The position numbers and the translations under genes were made by a program. This document shows, piece by piece, positions 1 through 11,789 of a stretch of DNA of 64,000 nucleotides. Source of the stretch: Cenococcum geophilum 1.58 (taxonomy: Eukaryota; Ascomycota; Dothideomycetes; Gloniales; Gloniaceae); contig KV748245.1 in NCBI GenBank assembly GCA_001692895.1, positions 310,001 to 374,000 on the forward strand, written 5' to 3'. Position 1 is the stretch's first letter; each line of letters starts with the position of its first letter. The notes under the pieces were generated by a model, which worked only from the letters and a program-made list of their open reading frames with translations, searched no databases and had not been told where the DNA came from.

Positions 1-650
1 ANTATATAATTATATAATAAGGATCTAATTAGGATATAGAATAAGAACTTTCTCTAAAATAGGTATGTAAATCTTTTTATAAGGATAGTATAAGTATAAG
101 ATATAAATTATATTTTAGATAAAACTATATTATATCTATAATNTAACCTTAATATATTATTAATAAGGTTNTTTATAGCCCTATTTAAGGTCTAAATATT
201 AGTATAATAGCTATACGTAGTACTTTAGAGTAACTTTTAGGTTATATCTTAAAGAACTTATTTCCTAGGATAATCTAAGCTCTTTAAACTTAGATAATAG
301 TAGGAGTAAGGGTTCTAGTACTCCTAATACTACTTTATAGCTAAATACTATAACAAGGCGCATTTCTAGCGCCCTAGCTCTATATACTAAGATATAGTAT
401 ATTAGGCTTAGTAAGCGCCTAATATAGGTACTATTCTTCTATATTAAGGTAATATCTAGTATATATCTGGCTTATATCTAGGATCTAACTTTAATATAGT
501 ACTATAGTAAATATTACTTTATCTATATTCTGCTAGAGGATATTTTCTCTAAATAGGATTATACTATTAGGAAGATTATAGTTATAAGTGCTATATATCT
601 CTATTTTATCCTAGATCTAACTATAATAAGATCTAAATACTAAGTATAAT
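1..650. other. AT-rich degraded DNA, nothing recognisable
   Basis: The stretch is dominated by TA, CTA and TAG words and has no sustained reading frame on either strand. It is probably RIP-mutated repeat, but I could not assign a family. Ambiguous bases occur at 2, 143 and 171. The last five bases (ATAAT, 646-650) are the target duplication of the solo LTR that follows. Confidence 0.6.
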
Positions 651-984
651 TGTCGGAATGTATATCACGTCGTCGCGTGTCTCTGATTAGTCACCCTTAT
701 GGTGACTCATCAGCCCCCTACTTAAGCACTGCGATCCTTACGATCCTCTGCTTTCGATAACCTATTTGCAACACCATCAGAATAAGAGTATACTCTTAAT
801 AGGTCACCCCCCTGTGAAACCGACATTGTCGGGAATGAGGCAAGCGGTCGTCACGTGTCGACGTGGCCCTAGCGTAGTGAGGAACCTTAGGTTCCTCACC
901 CCTTTCCTCATTCCTATTAAGAAGAACAATCATCATACTATCTACGAACCGTAGCTACGTGATATCCCCCTTGTGTAACCAACA
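651..984. mobile_element. Solo LTR, little mutated
   Basis: The 334-bp unit begins TGTCGGAATG and ends CCAACA, so it has the TG...CA ends of a long terminal repeat. The 5-bp direct repeat ATAAT flanks it exactly (646-650 and 985-989). It keeps CA/TG dinucleotides and a balanced base composition between heavily AT-mutated flanks, so it probably arrived, or was reduced to a solo LTR, after the surroundings were mutated. The start resembles Ty1/copia LTRs, but no internal domains are present, so the superfamily is uncertain. Confidence 0.7.
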
Positions 985-3354
985 ATAATATTTATACTTA
1001 GGGAATAAAATTTACTAATAGTTATAGAGGATTAATTAAGTATATTAAATTATATTTCTAGGTAAAAACCTAAATATATCTATATTATAACTAGCTTTTA
1101 ACCTAAAAAATAAAGAAAAATATAGGCTATATAATTTATAGTATAAAGCCTAGAGGTTAAAAAGAACTATAATTTAGTAATTTAGCTAGTATATTTATCT
1201 ATATATCTATATTATATCCTAGATCTAACCTACTATAGTAGCTTAGTAGACCCTTTATAAAGCTATCTAGATAGAGGTAGAACTAAATATTTATACCCTA
1301 TTAGTAAGGCAGTTAAAAGGCTAAAATTATTTATAATAATATAAACTATTAACGCTTCTATTTAGAATTATTAATAATATATTAATAATCTAATTAGAAA
1401 ATAGAACTTAATTACTTTAAAAAACGCTATTTAATTTATAGATAACCTTAAAGGGTAATAAGCCTTTTATATAGTTAAAAGAGCTTAATACTAAGTATCC
1501 TAGGATAGGTAGATTTTAAATATAGTATAGTTCTATCTTGAGTTTTCTATCCTAGTTCTATCCTAGTTTTATCCTTTACCTACTAAGTTATTAAGTTTAT
1601 AGAGTATGGATATAGAGTATAGTAGGAGTATTTAAAATCGGCTTTTTTTCTTAGATATTATAATATCTTTATATTTAGTAATTACCTTAAAAACCTGTAC
1701 TCCTTATACTTATAAGTATAAAACTTATATAAACTAAGTTTTATTATAATTTTCTAAGCTCTAACTCTATCTTTTAATTTTATAGTTTAATTACTTTACT
1801 TTAGCTTTTATATATAGAACCTAGGCTTCTTATTTTTATAATATTTAATTAAGATTATTATAATATCTAAAATATTATAAGAATTAAGCTTATTAAAGTA
1901 ATAGTTATATAAAATAAAGGTACTATAAGCCCTACTCTTTATATGACTGAAAAATATATAATTGCCCTTTATAAGCTAGATATATTAAGAGATATATTTA
2001 GAAATAATCTTACCTAATATCTGATAAAATAGATCCTAGAATATAGTAAAACCTAAACTATTATTTAATATACTATAATAGAGGAGAACCTAAAAATAAT
2101 AATTAAAGCTTTTATAGAATTAAGTAAGATCTAGGAATACTAAATAATACCGCTAGAGAGAAATACGAGGCTATAGTATTATAAGGTGAGATTTTAATTA
2201 TACGCCTTATAATAACGTTCACTCAACTTAAAACTATAGCGTTAATTAACTAGGGTTCACTAGAAGAAAATATAACCTAAGATATAAGTGATAATAAACG
2301 TAGATATAATAATATGAAGAATAGGTGATAAGTATATCCATAAATATTCATATAATCCTCCACTCCGCTGTCTTCTCACTATATAATTTCCTTATAGTAA
2401 GAAATTTGCTTTTAAGAGCTTAGAGAAAGTATAAATGATTATAATAAGAATAATACGGCCTATACTAAATCAGTATCTATATTTCAAAGCACTTGTAGTT
2501 ATAGATGGGCTTAAACAGAAGTAATTACTTTATACTTATTTACTTATCCTCTACTATATAAGTTGTTATATTATTATAAAGTAGTTATACTATCTGTTAC
2601 TGATATAATTTTAGAACTAAAGGTTTATATATTATAGAGATAATATTCTGGGATATATTCATAGGAATAATAGTCTTTTTATATTTTATGTATTATATCC
2701 TTTAGTAATATTCTTATTATTATACTATTCTATAGATTAAGATTAAAAATCTATAATCATATTGTAATTATACTAATACTTATTAGAGGATATAGGAATA
2801 TTCTAGTATCTTTTAACTCACTAAAAATATAAAGCTTCTTTTATTAACAAGAGTATCTTAGTTATATAATTAATATTAAGTCCCTGTAAGTAATAATATA
2901 ATAGGATTCATACTCTCTTTTACTAGCGTTAAAAGAAAAGGCCATTAGTAGATTAATATATACTGGTATTTAAGATATATATTTTTATAATACTCTTAAT
3001 ATAAGCTAGATATATCCTAGTTACTATCTTTAATATATTACTATATATATTCTTCTTATACTTATTTTACCCTTTATAAAAAGAAGTACTCTTTATAAAT
3101 TATTTAAAAATCCTTTAATTAAGAACTAAGTTGCTTTATGATTAGTAGTAGTATAAAAGAGTAGTACTCTTTATAATTAATAAAATTCTTTATATATTAA
3201 GAAACTAGTTTGCTTTTATTAGTAGATTATGTAGATATAAAAGAACTATCTAAGATTAGGTAAGGCGTTGGGGGGGCGGCCTGGAGATATTAATGTCCAC
3301 AAATCTTAGAATTAACCGATATGGTAAGCCCAGTACTAATATATCCTCGGTAAT
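985..3354. other. AT-rich degraded repeat DNA
   Basis: No coding frame, RNA gene or terminal structure can be supported here. A short GC-richer patch near 3262-3300 includes a run of seven G. The rest is TA-rich and looks like ancient mutated repeat. Confidence 0.5.
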
Positions 3355-3785
3355 GAATTATCCTAGATATATATTTCTAGATTATATATTTAGATTATAT
3401 GCTAAATTTATAGATTATATCCTAGGGCTATATATCCTAGATGATATTATTTTAATAATAATCTTAGTTTATACTCCTAGATATATCTCTTTAATATATC
3501 CGTAGTTATATCCTAGAATATTCCTTAATATATCCTAGTTATATCCTAGATATATTCTTAATTAGTATCCTAGGTTATATCCTAGAATATATTCTTAATT
3601 ATATTCTAGGTTATATCCTTAGATATATTCTTAATTATATCTTAGGATATATCCTAATATATTGATTATTTAATATATCCTAAAGTTATATCCTAAATAT
3701 ATTTTAGATTATATTCTAATTATATCCTAGATTATATTCTTTAATTATATTCTTAGGTTATATCTTATTATATCCTAAGATATAT
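3355..3785. repeat. Degenerate AT-rich minisatellite
   Basis: Variants of TTATATCCTAGATATAT recur with a period of roughly 12-18 bp across about 430 bp. The array is imperfect, with unit length drifting through small insertions. The 70-codon frame crossing its left edge is a by-product of the repeat. Confidence 0.65.
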
Positions 3786-4168
3786 CTTTACGCAATTTAA
3801 TAGTATTAGTATATGTAGTTATTTTAAATCTAGGGATTATACAATCTTAAATATCCTAAAGATAGGATATTAGTTATAACATTATATAATAAAGTATAGA
3901 AATGGCGATAATTTTAAATTAATGTTGATGAACACCTCATTAAGTTTGCGCGCACGGGTTAAATTTCATCCAGTGTAAGATTTTGTAACGTGGCGTATTT
4001 CCAACTCCCGGAGCTTTCGGACAACACTGGCGAGCTGTATGCTTCTATGCCACGCGCCTGGCCTATCTATGGTGTTTATAGCATAATTGCCAAAAATTGC
4101 GACTTACGCAGGACCCCAATTTTCGCTTGCAACAACGTGGCCCAAATTTTTTTTCCTAATGGCCAGAG
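3786..4168. other. Gene-free stretch, GC-richer on its right
   Basis: After about 140 bp of AT-rich DNA, composition becomes balanced from about 3925. Two short overlapping open frames run from here into the following minisatellite, but neither resembles a known protein. The balanced part may be a recent insertion. No terminal repeats were seen. Confidence 0.4.
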
Positions 4169-4362
4169 GCTCTGCACGAGCTCTACATAACGCTCTGCAC
4201 GAAGCTCTGCACGAAGCTCTGCACAAAGGCTCTACACGAAGCTCTGCACGAAGCTCTACACGAAGATCTGCACGAAGCCTCTACACGAAGCTCTACACGA
4301 AGCTCTAACACGAGAGCTCTACACAGCTCTAACGAAGCTCTACACGAAGCTCTACACAAAGC
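4169..4362. repeat. 12-bp minisatellite (GCTCTGCACGAA)n
   Basis: About sixteen imperfect copies of GCTCTGCACGAA or GCTCTACACGAA lie head to tail, with several one- or two-base slips. Because the unit is divisible by three it gives a periodic Ala-Leu-His-Glu-like reading in one frame, but the slips change frame, so it is unlikely to be coding. Confidence 0.85.
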
Positions 4363-4530
4363 CTTTGTGTGTGTGCGCGCGACACACTATATCGGGTCCC
4401 CGCTATATTCCCGATAGCCTCTACACGTGCCTCTGCCAAGTATACCCCTATATACACCTAGGTAGCCACCTCATTTTTACCCTTCCTTACATCCTCCCTA
4501 CCTAGGAAGACACCAGAACGACAGCCAGCA

Positions 4531-4760
4531 GAACGACCGTCGCCGGAAGCCAGACGACCATCGCCGGAGCTAGTTGACCGTCGGCCGGAGCTAGACGACC
4601 GTCGTCTGAAGCTAGACGCCGTCTGCCGGAGCCAGATGACGGTCGCCAGAGCTGGACGACCGTCGCCGGAGCCAGATGACCGTCGCCAGAGCTAGACGAC
4701 CGTCAGAGCCAGACGACCGTCGTCATCGCCACACGACCGTCGCCAGAGCCACACGACAAC
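4531..4760. repeat. 20-21-bp GC-rich minisatellite
   Basis: About eleven imperfect copies of a 20-21-bp unit, core GACGACCGTCGCCGGAGC, follow each other. CpG-rich units are intact, so this array escaped the mutation seen in its AT-rich surroundings. Confidence 0.85.
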
Positions 4761-4795
4761 CGTTCAAACGACCAGCCAGCGAACACGATAAACGA

Positions 4796-4920
4796 TTCGA
4801 TCGATCGATCGAATCAAGGGACATAGACAGGTAGGCACGGATAGGTAGGCATAGACGGGTAGGTATAGACGGACAGACAGGTAGGTAGGCAGGCAGGCAG
4901 GTAGGCAGGCAGGTAGAGTA
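4796..4920. repeat. GATC and GTAG/GCAG tetranucleotide microsatellite
   Basis: A short (GATC)n run passes into about 100 bp of mixed GGTA, GGCA and GACA tetranucleotides. With the two arrays to its left it makes a cluster of three different tandem repeats in 0.75 kb. Confidence 0.8.
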
Positions 4921-5065
4921 GTAGATTGATTTAGAGCCTCTGCGAGAGGTTCCCCCTTGACGCCCAAAGTAGATAGCTCTACATTTTATATAGTTAAAGT
5001 ATATTATAAAATCTATGGGAATATGTGATAATTTGTTATTATGTAATATAATTATAATTTATATA

Positions 5066-5492
5066 ACGTACTCCACAAGCGAGCCGCCACCCCAGCGAGG
5101 CCGCCCACCTCAAAAACACACCAAAAATCGGAAAAAATCGCACCTTAATATCTTAACAACCACTTAATAATAAATTCTAAAAATTTAGATTTAGACTTTT
5201 ATATACACTTTATAACTTCTATTAAAGCCATATAGTATATAGTTAAGTAGTTTTTAAGATATAGTATTTTGGCCCTATTTTGGCCCCTAAATCACTATAT
5301 CTTAAAAACTACTTAACTATATGCTATATAACTTTAATAGAAGCTATAAAGTGCATATAAAAGTCTAGATTTAAATTTTTAGAATTTATTATTAAGTGGT
5401 TGTTAAGATATTAAGGTGCGATTTTTCCGATTTTGGTGTGTTTTTTGAGGGTGGCGGCTCGCTTGGGGTGGCGGCTCGCTTGTGGAGTACGT
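5066..5492. mobile_element. Foldback MITE, copy 1
   Basis: The 427-bp unit is almost wholly palindromic, with arms of about 200 bp meeting near 5270-5285. The ends are ACGTACTCCAC and its complement, bounded by TA on both sides (5064-5065 and 5493-5494), which suggests a TA target duplication. GGTGGCGGCTCGCTTG-type subterminal repeats occur at both ends. The same family occurs at 47063-47486, sharing the end sequence and the internal motif AACAACCACTTAATAATAA. There is no coding capacity. TA duplication suggests a Tc1/mariner-like or related mobiliser, which is inference. Confidence 0.8.
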
Positions 5493-5508
5493 TAGTTACA
5501 ATTTAGTT

Positions 5509-5616
5509 ACAATTTGTACAGTTTTTACAATTTGTACAGTTTTTACAATTCGTACAGTTTTTACAATTCGTACAGTTTGTACAATTCGTACAGTTTATAC
5601 AATTTGTATAGTTTGC
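5509..5616. repeat. 18-bp minisatellite, six copies
   Basis: Six units of ACAATTTGTACAGTTTTT (variants with TCG or TGT) lie in exact 18-bp register. The 79-codon frame covering it is produced by the repeat and is not a supported gene. Confidence 0.85.
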
Positions 5617-6114
5617 GCACTATTTATTTATAGGGTAGCGTTTTGCCGCAATTTGCTATCCCTTTGTTGTGGCAACCGTTTCTTGCACTTTTCGTATATG
5701 CACGCCCATAAGCCTATCTAGAGGCTCCATACCGTATATAGCTTGGTGTTGAAGCCTCTGGTCAGTGCGGTTACTCGGCGGCAGGGGTGCCGGCGCCTTA
5801 TTGACGCTTGGTGATCAGCAGCGAAGTGGCCAGGAAGCCTGTATAATATTTGGTGTAGTTAATTAAAAAGCTTTAATATTATCGCCGTCTATTTAATCCT
5901 TAAATTATCAGTAAAATGTTGTCCTTATACCGCCTGGCAGTAATTTAGTGGACTTTAATAGAGGATTTTCCTATATAATTAGCAGCTGGTTGACGGAAGA
6001 AGGGCAGAAATCTACAGATATGGCGTCATATATCACGACTTCTTGCTCAACTTCTTCAAATACATATTGGTGTTTTTAGTGGTGGCCTTCTTTTACATTT
6101 TGTCGGCATCGCAA
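5617..6114. other. Gene-free stretch
   Basis: Base composition is mixed. A short hairpin is formed by AGAGGCT near 5722 and AGCCTCT near 5753. No open frame or family signature could be supported. Confidence 0.4.
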
Positions 6115-6661
6115 TACAGGGTCCGGGAGGTTCGGTGTCGCCCCCCCCGTGCGCGCAGCAGCGATGGCATCCAATTTCGCTTGAGCTTCGCCTAAATTAG
6201 TATGTAGAGCTAGCAGAATTAGGTGTAGTGGCTGCCCCATTTGAAGCTATTCGCAATATCTCTTCCTTACTAATATCGTGATATTTGCTCTAGATCTTGG
6301 TGTAATAGAGCCTTCCTCTCGTCAATATGAGCTCCAAACGTACTGCCGCTGCCGCCGTTGGAGGTTCTTCTCGTCCACCCCTTCAAAGACCTCGACTTTC
6401 GCCAATACTGTCCTTATCTACTCCTCAACCACCTATCTTAACGCCATATTCGACGGAGGCGACGAGAGTTACACCATGATCTAGAACAAAGATCACGATA
6501 TTAGTAAGGAAGAGATATTGCGAGTAGCTTCAAATGGGGCAGCCACTACACCTAATTCTGCTAGCTCTACATACTAATTTAGGCGAAGCTCAAGCGAAAT
6601 TGGATGCCATCGCTGCTGCGCGCACGGGGGGGGGGGACACCGAACCTCCCGGACCCTGTAT
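6115..6661. repeat. 547-bp inverted repeat with 165-bp spacer
   Basis: Arms of about 190 bp (6115-6304 and 6470-6661) are near-identical inverted copies around a 165-bp spacer. One arm has a run of 8 C where the other has 11 G, and a few substitutions sit near the spacer. The spacer holds a short Ala/Ser/Pro-rich frame starting at an ATG near 6328, and the right arm can be read as a short alanine-rich helix-like peptide. This suggests a duplicated fragment of a former gene. No target duplication was found, so it may be an inverted duplication and not a transposon. Confidence 0.75.
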
Positions 6662-7659
6662 CGACGTGTTTTGGTGGGGATTGCTAATAAAATCGCGCTA
6701 GCTAGGGTGCCTACAGCATGCTAACCCAAGCAAAAGCGCCAAAAGCGCCCAATACGAAAAGTGACTTCTGCCGCACGAAGGGATCAGATGCTGCAAACTT
6801 GTTACAAAACGCGCAAATTGCTATTAGGGTGCTGCAAACTTATTGCAAAACGTGCGTTTTGCGCAAATTGCTATCAACCATATACATCTGCCGCGATCGT
6901 ACGGTTTGCGGCAATTTGCCGTAAACCGCAACAACGACCCCAAAAAAAATTTCCTGATGGATCCGCGACTTTTGCCGACCGCTTTAGTATTATATAGGTC
7001 TTAATAGATCTACTAAGGCGTTAGAATAGGGCTTAAAGGACTATAGCAAGTCTCTAGTTATCTAATAATGACTTATTATTAGATATAGGGGTATCTCTAG
7101 CTTTAAGCAGCTCTTATAGTTGTTTAATTTCCGTATTAGTAGCCGCAAGCTCCGCCTAGGGGGTTAAAACGTTAATTATTTCTTTATCTAAAGTATTTAA
7201 GGGTCCTATAGCTGCTTTACCTACTGCTTTATTTTATGGCATAGTAGTAGGGGTATTAGGTAATTCTAGGTAATTTCTTTAGGGGTTCTGGTCTGTGCGT
7301 GTCTTATAGGTCTTTTCCTTAGGGTTCTATTCTTTTCTTTTAGATCCTGTCCTTATAGTCCTAATAATGTCCTTAGGGTCCTATTCTATATTCTTATCCT
7401 ATTTATAGTCTTATAGATATATTTAAGTTCCTTCTTAGGAAGAAAGAGTAGAGAGAGCTTTAGATAATATTAGCGACTTAGTTAATTAAGGCATGGGCAT
7501 AGCATAAGGGACGCGCAAGCCTATATAATTGGATTATCTATAAACGAGAATCTAAAGCTAAAGAAGAGGAAAGGAAAAGATAAGTAGTAACGCGAGGAGT
7601 TATATAAGCTTTACGTCTACTATAGCGTCTACTATAGCTGCCGCTTTCTGCTAGTGCTA
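6662..7659. other. Degraded repeat DNA with a short tandem duplication
   Basis: Near 6790-6880 a unit of about 42 bp (core CTGCAAACTTGTTACAAAACG then GCAAATTGCTAT) appears twice. From about 6990 the sequence becomes AT-mutated, with faint lysine/arginine-rich coding character around 7540-7620 on the forward strand, as in the end of a gag-like protein. Nothing firmer can be said. Confidence 0.4.
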
Positions 7660-7827
7660 TAATATTAACTCTAATTATATTTTAAGATTTACTATAAAGA
7701 AGAGAAACTATCTATAAAGACCGTATATCCTTAAATATATAACTCCTCCCTATAGTAAAGGTTGAGTATATTAATACGTCTGTACGTTAGTATATTACAT
7801 TCCTATATTCCTACATTCCTACGTTCC
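7660..7827. repeat. Old repeat X, copy 1, left piece
   Basis: This segment matches 47510-47670 closely (shared blocks include TTTACTATAAAGAAGAG and AACTCCTCCCTATAGTAAAGG). In copy 1 the repeat is cut at GTTCC by Gypsy-1 and resumes at 19566, then is cut again at TTCTA by Gypsy-2 and resumes at 46965. Part of it resembles the reverse complement of the Gypsy-2 LTR, so X may itself be an LTR of a related family. Confidence 0.75.
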
Positions 7828-8037
7828 TGTAACGGCGCTACCGTATATTACCTGCCAAATTCTACTATATTCTGCCGACCCGCGATTAGCTCGCCTGGAG
7901 CTAGCGCCTTAGCAGCTTACCCTATATATTTATTTACATCGGTCCTAGCAACCCCTTTTCCTTCTCTTTAGCTTAGTATCTTTATAATACAGTATTCTAT
8001 AAGCTTCGGTTTAAAGGCATTTATACGAGCCGTAATA
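7828..8037 (+). repeat. Gypsy-1 5' LTR
   Basis: This 210-bp repeat aligns along its full length with 19356-19565. The two LTRs differ at a modest number of sites, mostly C/T and G/A, so much of the difference may be RIP and not elapsed time. Confidence 0.9.
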
Positions 8038-8269
8038 TTATACTAAGCTCACCCTACCTTGCCTGGGAAGGCCTTAATAATATCCTACCCTAAAGAAACT
8101 TTGTCTGCAACAACGCATTAACGCGCTATACTTAGATACTAAAATAACTCTATATTACCTGGGAAGGCCTAAATAATATCCTACCTTATAAGCTAGATAG
8201 GACTAGACCTATACCCCTAGAATTAAAACTAAAGCGTATAATACTAATAAACCTTAGGAAGCTAATAAT

Positions 8270-9420
8270 GGCACCTAAAGTAAGCTTATTTAAGAGAGCT
8301 GCCTCTACTTAAGAGGAACCTAAGATCTAATTAGGATTAGAAATTAAAGATAATAATAACATTAGAGACGTACGTAAGTAGATTCGCGCCCTTATAGCTA
8401 GCTAGGAAGCTAATTGTCTTAAAGTAAGAAATATATAAAAGACCCTATAAGAGATCCTAGAGAGCCTTACGGCCCTATAAAATAGCCTAGCTTCCCCTTC
8501 TTAAGCCCTAGCCGACCTATTTACTCTACTAAATGCGATATACTAGGGAGTATGGATACAATAATAAAGTAATTAAAGTCTATTAAGCTCCCTAACCCCC
8601 TACTACTATCTAATAGGATAGATCCTACCTTTAAGAATTAGAGAATTTAAGTATAAGGAAAGCTCTATATTAACTATAACTATTTCCTTTCTAAAGAAGC
8701 CAAAATGCTCTATCTCTTTAGTTAAACTACTAGGGACGCCTAACGGCACCTTTAAGCCAAGTTTAAGGATAACTTCCCTATCTAATTTATATCTATTAAC
8801 GAGATAATATGGCACCTAGCGGCTATCTATATTAACCCGAACAAAGTACAGGATGCCTATTATAACTATAATCGCCTAATAATAAAACCGAACTAACCCT
8901 TTACTAAATTTTAGACTTAATTCCTATACCTTATAAGAGAAGGCTAGGTTCCCCTTAAAAACTACTAATTAGACCTATATAATAAGCTAATAATCCGGCT
9001 ATAAGAAAAGATTACTATAACCTTAAATAACCTACCAACCTATAAAAGACTCGCAGCTTATTGCCTATTATTAGACTTAAAACTAAAGCGGATTAACGCC
9101 CACCCTAATTAGCAGAAGTAACTCCGTAATAATTAAAACTCGCTAGCTATATATATAGGAGCTAAAGCAGGAATATAAGTTACGACTACTCTTATACTAA
9201 AGGCGGTTATAACTATATACCGGCAAGCCTTGCCTAACTAGTTACGTACTACACTATTAACTAGTATTCGCTATAATACTCTAATTAACCCTACCTTAGC
9301 TATATGCTATAACTATAATAAGTAGGGTTACTTTACCTTATCCTGCCCGGAGCTAAAGGATATAGGCGATATTAAGGAAATAAAGAAAGGAGAAACGTCC
9401 AATAAGTTAGGAAAAGAAGA
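8270..9420 (+). pseudogene. Gypsy-1 gag region with zinc knuckle
   Basis: The forward strand keeps a gag-like composition, with a charged, coiled-coil-prone N-terminal part. A CCHC zinc-knuckle-like segment lies at about 9300-9350, followed by a lysine/glutamate-rich tail. It would have encoded the structural nucleocapsid-type protein. It is a fossil and not translatable as it stands. Confidence 0.7.
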
Positions 9421-9529
9421 ACCCTAGGGAAAGACTCCCCCCTAGGGTACCCTATTAATCTTAAAGAGATTAATCTTAGTTAGTTAATAGGTGGAAAGTA
9501 TTTTATAGTTCTATATATAGTATCTTAAA

Positions 9530-11597
9530 ATGGATATAGAGTTAATATAACCGCCCTTATTAACACTAGAGCAAATAGCTTTACCTTTATAAATACTACC
9601 TATATAAATAATATTGCTAAGTTTCTAAATGCAGAAGCCATCTAACTAGAGAAGCCTGTCTAGGTAAAAGGCTATAACGGCTAAGCCGGTTGGCCCGTTA
9701 CCCACGTCTTAAAGTTATATATCGCTCTTAACGGACGACGCTAATATAGTATCCCCTTTTGCATTCCAAACCTGGGATCCTATAATATAATCCTTAGACA
9801 AAAATAGATGTCCTATTTTAATATTTGGTTAAACGTATAATAAAGACGCTTTGTCTGGCCGGAGAATAGACTAAGGTTACCCTTCTTTATTAGGGAGATC
9901 CGAACTAACTATAAGACACTAGCTATAAGGGCTAACCCTACCTACTAGTAGGATGTTTGGGCCCGTAACCTAGCCTTTACCTAAGAAGACGCCTACCATA
10001 AAGCTAGAAAGAACTCTATACTAATAAAGATACTCTTCTAAAGCGTTATATTTAAAGAGGACTCTATATATAGAAGCGGGATAGATAGTAATATAAACGA
10101 CGTCTAAATTGTATAGATTTAACTGGTATAGAAAAGAACGTATTAATAGGATATAAGAGATAACCTTTAAAAGATACAATAGGAGCTAAAAGGAGTAACG
10201 ATAACGCTAGCACCCTAGAAGTCCCTAAAGTTACGTACGCCCCTATTATTAGGCAACCCCCCTACTATAGATATTACCGCAATTAGCGCTATAGCGTTTT
10301 ACTTTAATATATACTAGAAGGATAATAAGGTCTTTATAATAAGCCTATATAAGATTAACCAAATTATTAATAATAGAGAGGAAAGACTAGCTAAGGAAAC
10401 CAATAAGGAACTAGTTAAACGCTTCCTTTTTACCATTTATACTAACTATAAGGATGCATTCTTAAAGGCGGCCTTAGATAAGTTACCCCCCTACTAGATA
10501 TACAATTATAAGATTTAATTAAAAGCCAATAACTCGCTAGGCTATAGCCCCCTTTACTATTAATTAATAGATAAGCTAAAAGTAATAAAGTAATACTTAA
10601 TTAATAACCTAGATAAAGGGTTTATTAAGCTAAGTTAAGCCCCTTTTACTTCCCCTATTCTGTTTATAAAAAAGCCTAATAAAGGCCTTCGTTTTTATAT
10701 TAACTATTAAAAGCTAAACGCTATTACTTAAAAGGACCGGTACCCTATTCCTTTAATTAACAAAACCCTTATATATTTAAACCAGGTAAAGATCTTTACT
10801 AAACTTAATATCCGCTAAGCTTTCTACTAAATTAGGATAGACCCTATATTTAAAGATTTAATAACATTCCGTACCTATTATAGTTCCTATAAATATAAAG
10901 TTCTTTCTTTTAGACTAATAAACGGACCGGCTATATACTAAAGGTATATAAATAACGTTCTTTTTAATTACCTTAATAAATTCTGCACGGTATACTTAGA
11001 CGACATTTTTATATACTTAGATAACAAACTTAAGCATTAAGTTTATATTAAGAAGGTCCTAAAAAGACTACGGAACGCGGGCTTATAAGTTAATATTAAG
11101 AAATGCGAGTTTAGGGTAAAATGTATAAAATACCTTAGGTTTATCGTAACTATAGAAGGAATTAAGGTTAACCCTAAGAAGGTAGAGGCAATCTATAACT
11201 AGAAGCCCCCTTATATAGTAAAAGGAATCTAATTCTTCCTTAGCTTTTATAACTTCTACCGCTAATTTATCTATAACTACGGAATTATAGCAAAACCTCT
11301 CGTATAACTAACCAGGAAGGATATACCTTTTATCTTTAATAATAGCTATATAGAAGCCTTTAAAGAGATAAAGGATCGGCTTATCTCTTTTCTAGTTCTT
11401 TATTACTATAACCCAGACCTTAAATTAATGCTAAAAATGGACGCCTCTAATAGGGTCGTAGTGGGAATTCTATTACAGTTATATCTAGACGGCGAATAGT
11501 ACCCTATAGCTTTCTTTTTAAAGATAATAGACCTAGCTAAGTATAACTATAAAGTATACAATAAAGAAATGCTAGCTATTATTTAATTACTCTCCTA
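9530..11597 (+). pseudogene. Gypsy-1 protease, reverse transcriptase and RNase H (first part)
   Basis: An aspartic-protease-like segment lies near 9540-9640. Reverse transcriptase extends from about 10500 to 11300 and includes a YLDD-type catalytic segment near 10990. The RNase H region begins around 11400 and is cut at 11597 by LINE A. The region is fossil and broken. The match to the Ty3/gypsy order protease-RT-RNase H is clear. Confidence 0.85.
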
Positions 11598-11789
11598 GGA
11601 GACCTTGGAGCTCTTGCTGCACCTAGCCTAAAAAGACTAAAAACAACTAAAAGAACCCTGAAAAATATCTAGAGAATCCCCCTAAGATGCATGCATTGTA
11701 GGGGAGGCATACATTAAACGACGGTGGTTCGCACTCGCGCGCGTCCACTAGAACTACGCCTAGTAATGGCCCTCTATAATAAGAATGGG

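Noticed and set aside
4764-4967. 67-codon reverse Leu/Cys/Pro-rich frame
   Set aside because: It reads through the tetranucleotide microsatellite.
3355-5616. CRISPR-like appearance of repeated units
   Set aside because: Units are directly adjacent without unique spacers and the organism is eukaryotic.
5482-5721. 79-codon forward frame with repeated Thr-Ile-Cys-Thr-Val
   Set aside because: It is generated by the 18-bp minisatellite, whose unit is divisible by three.
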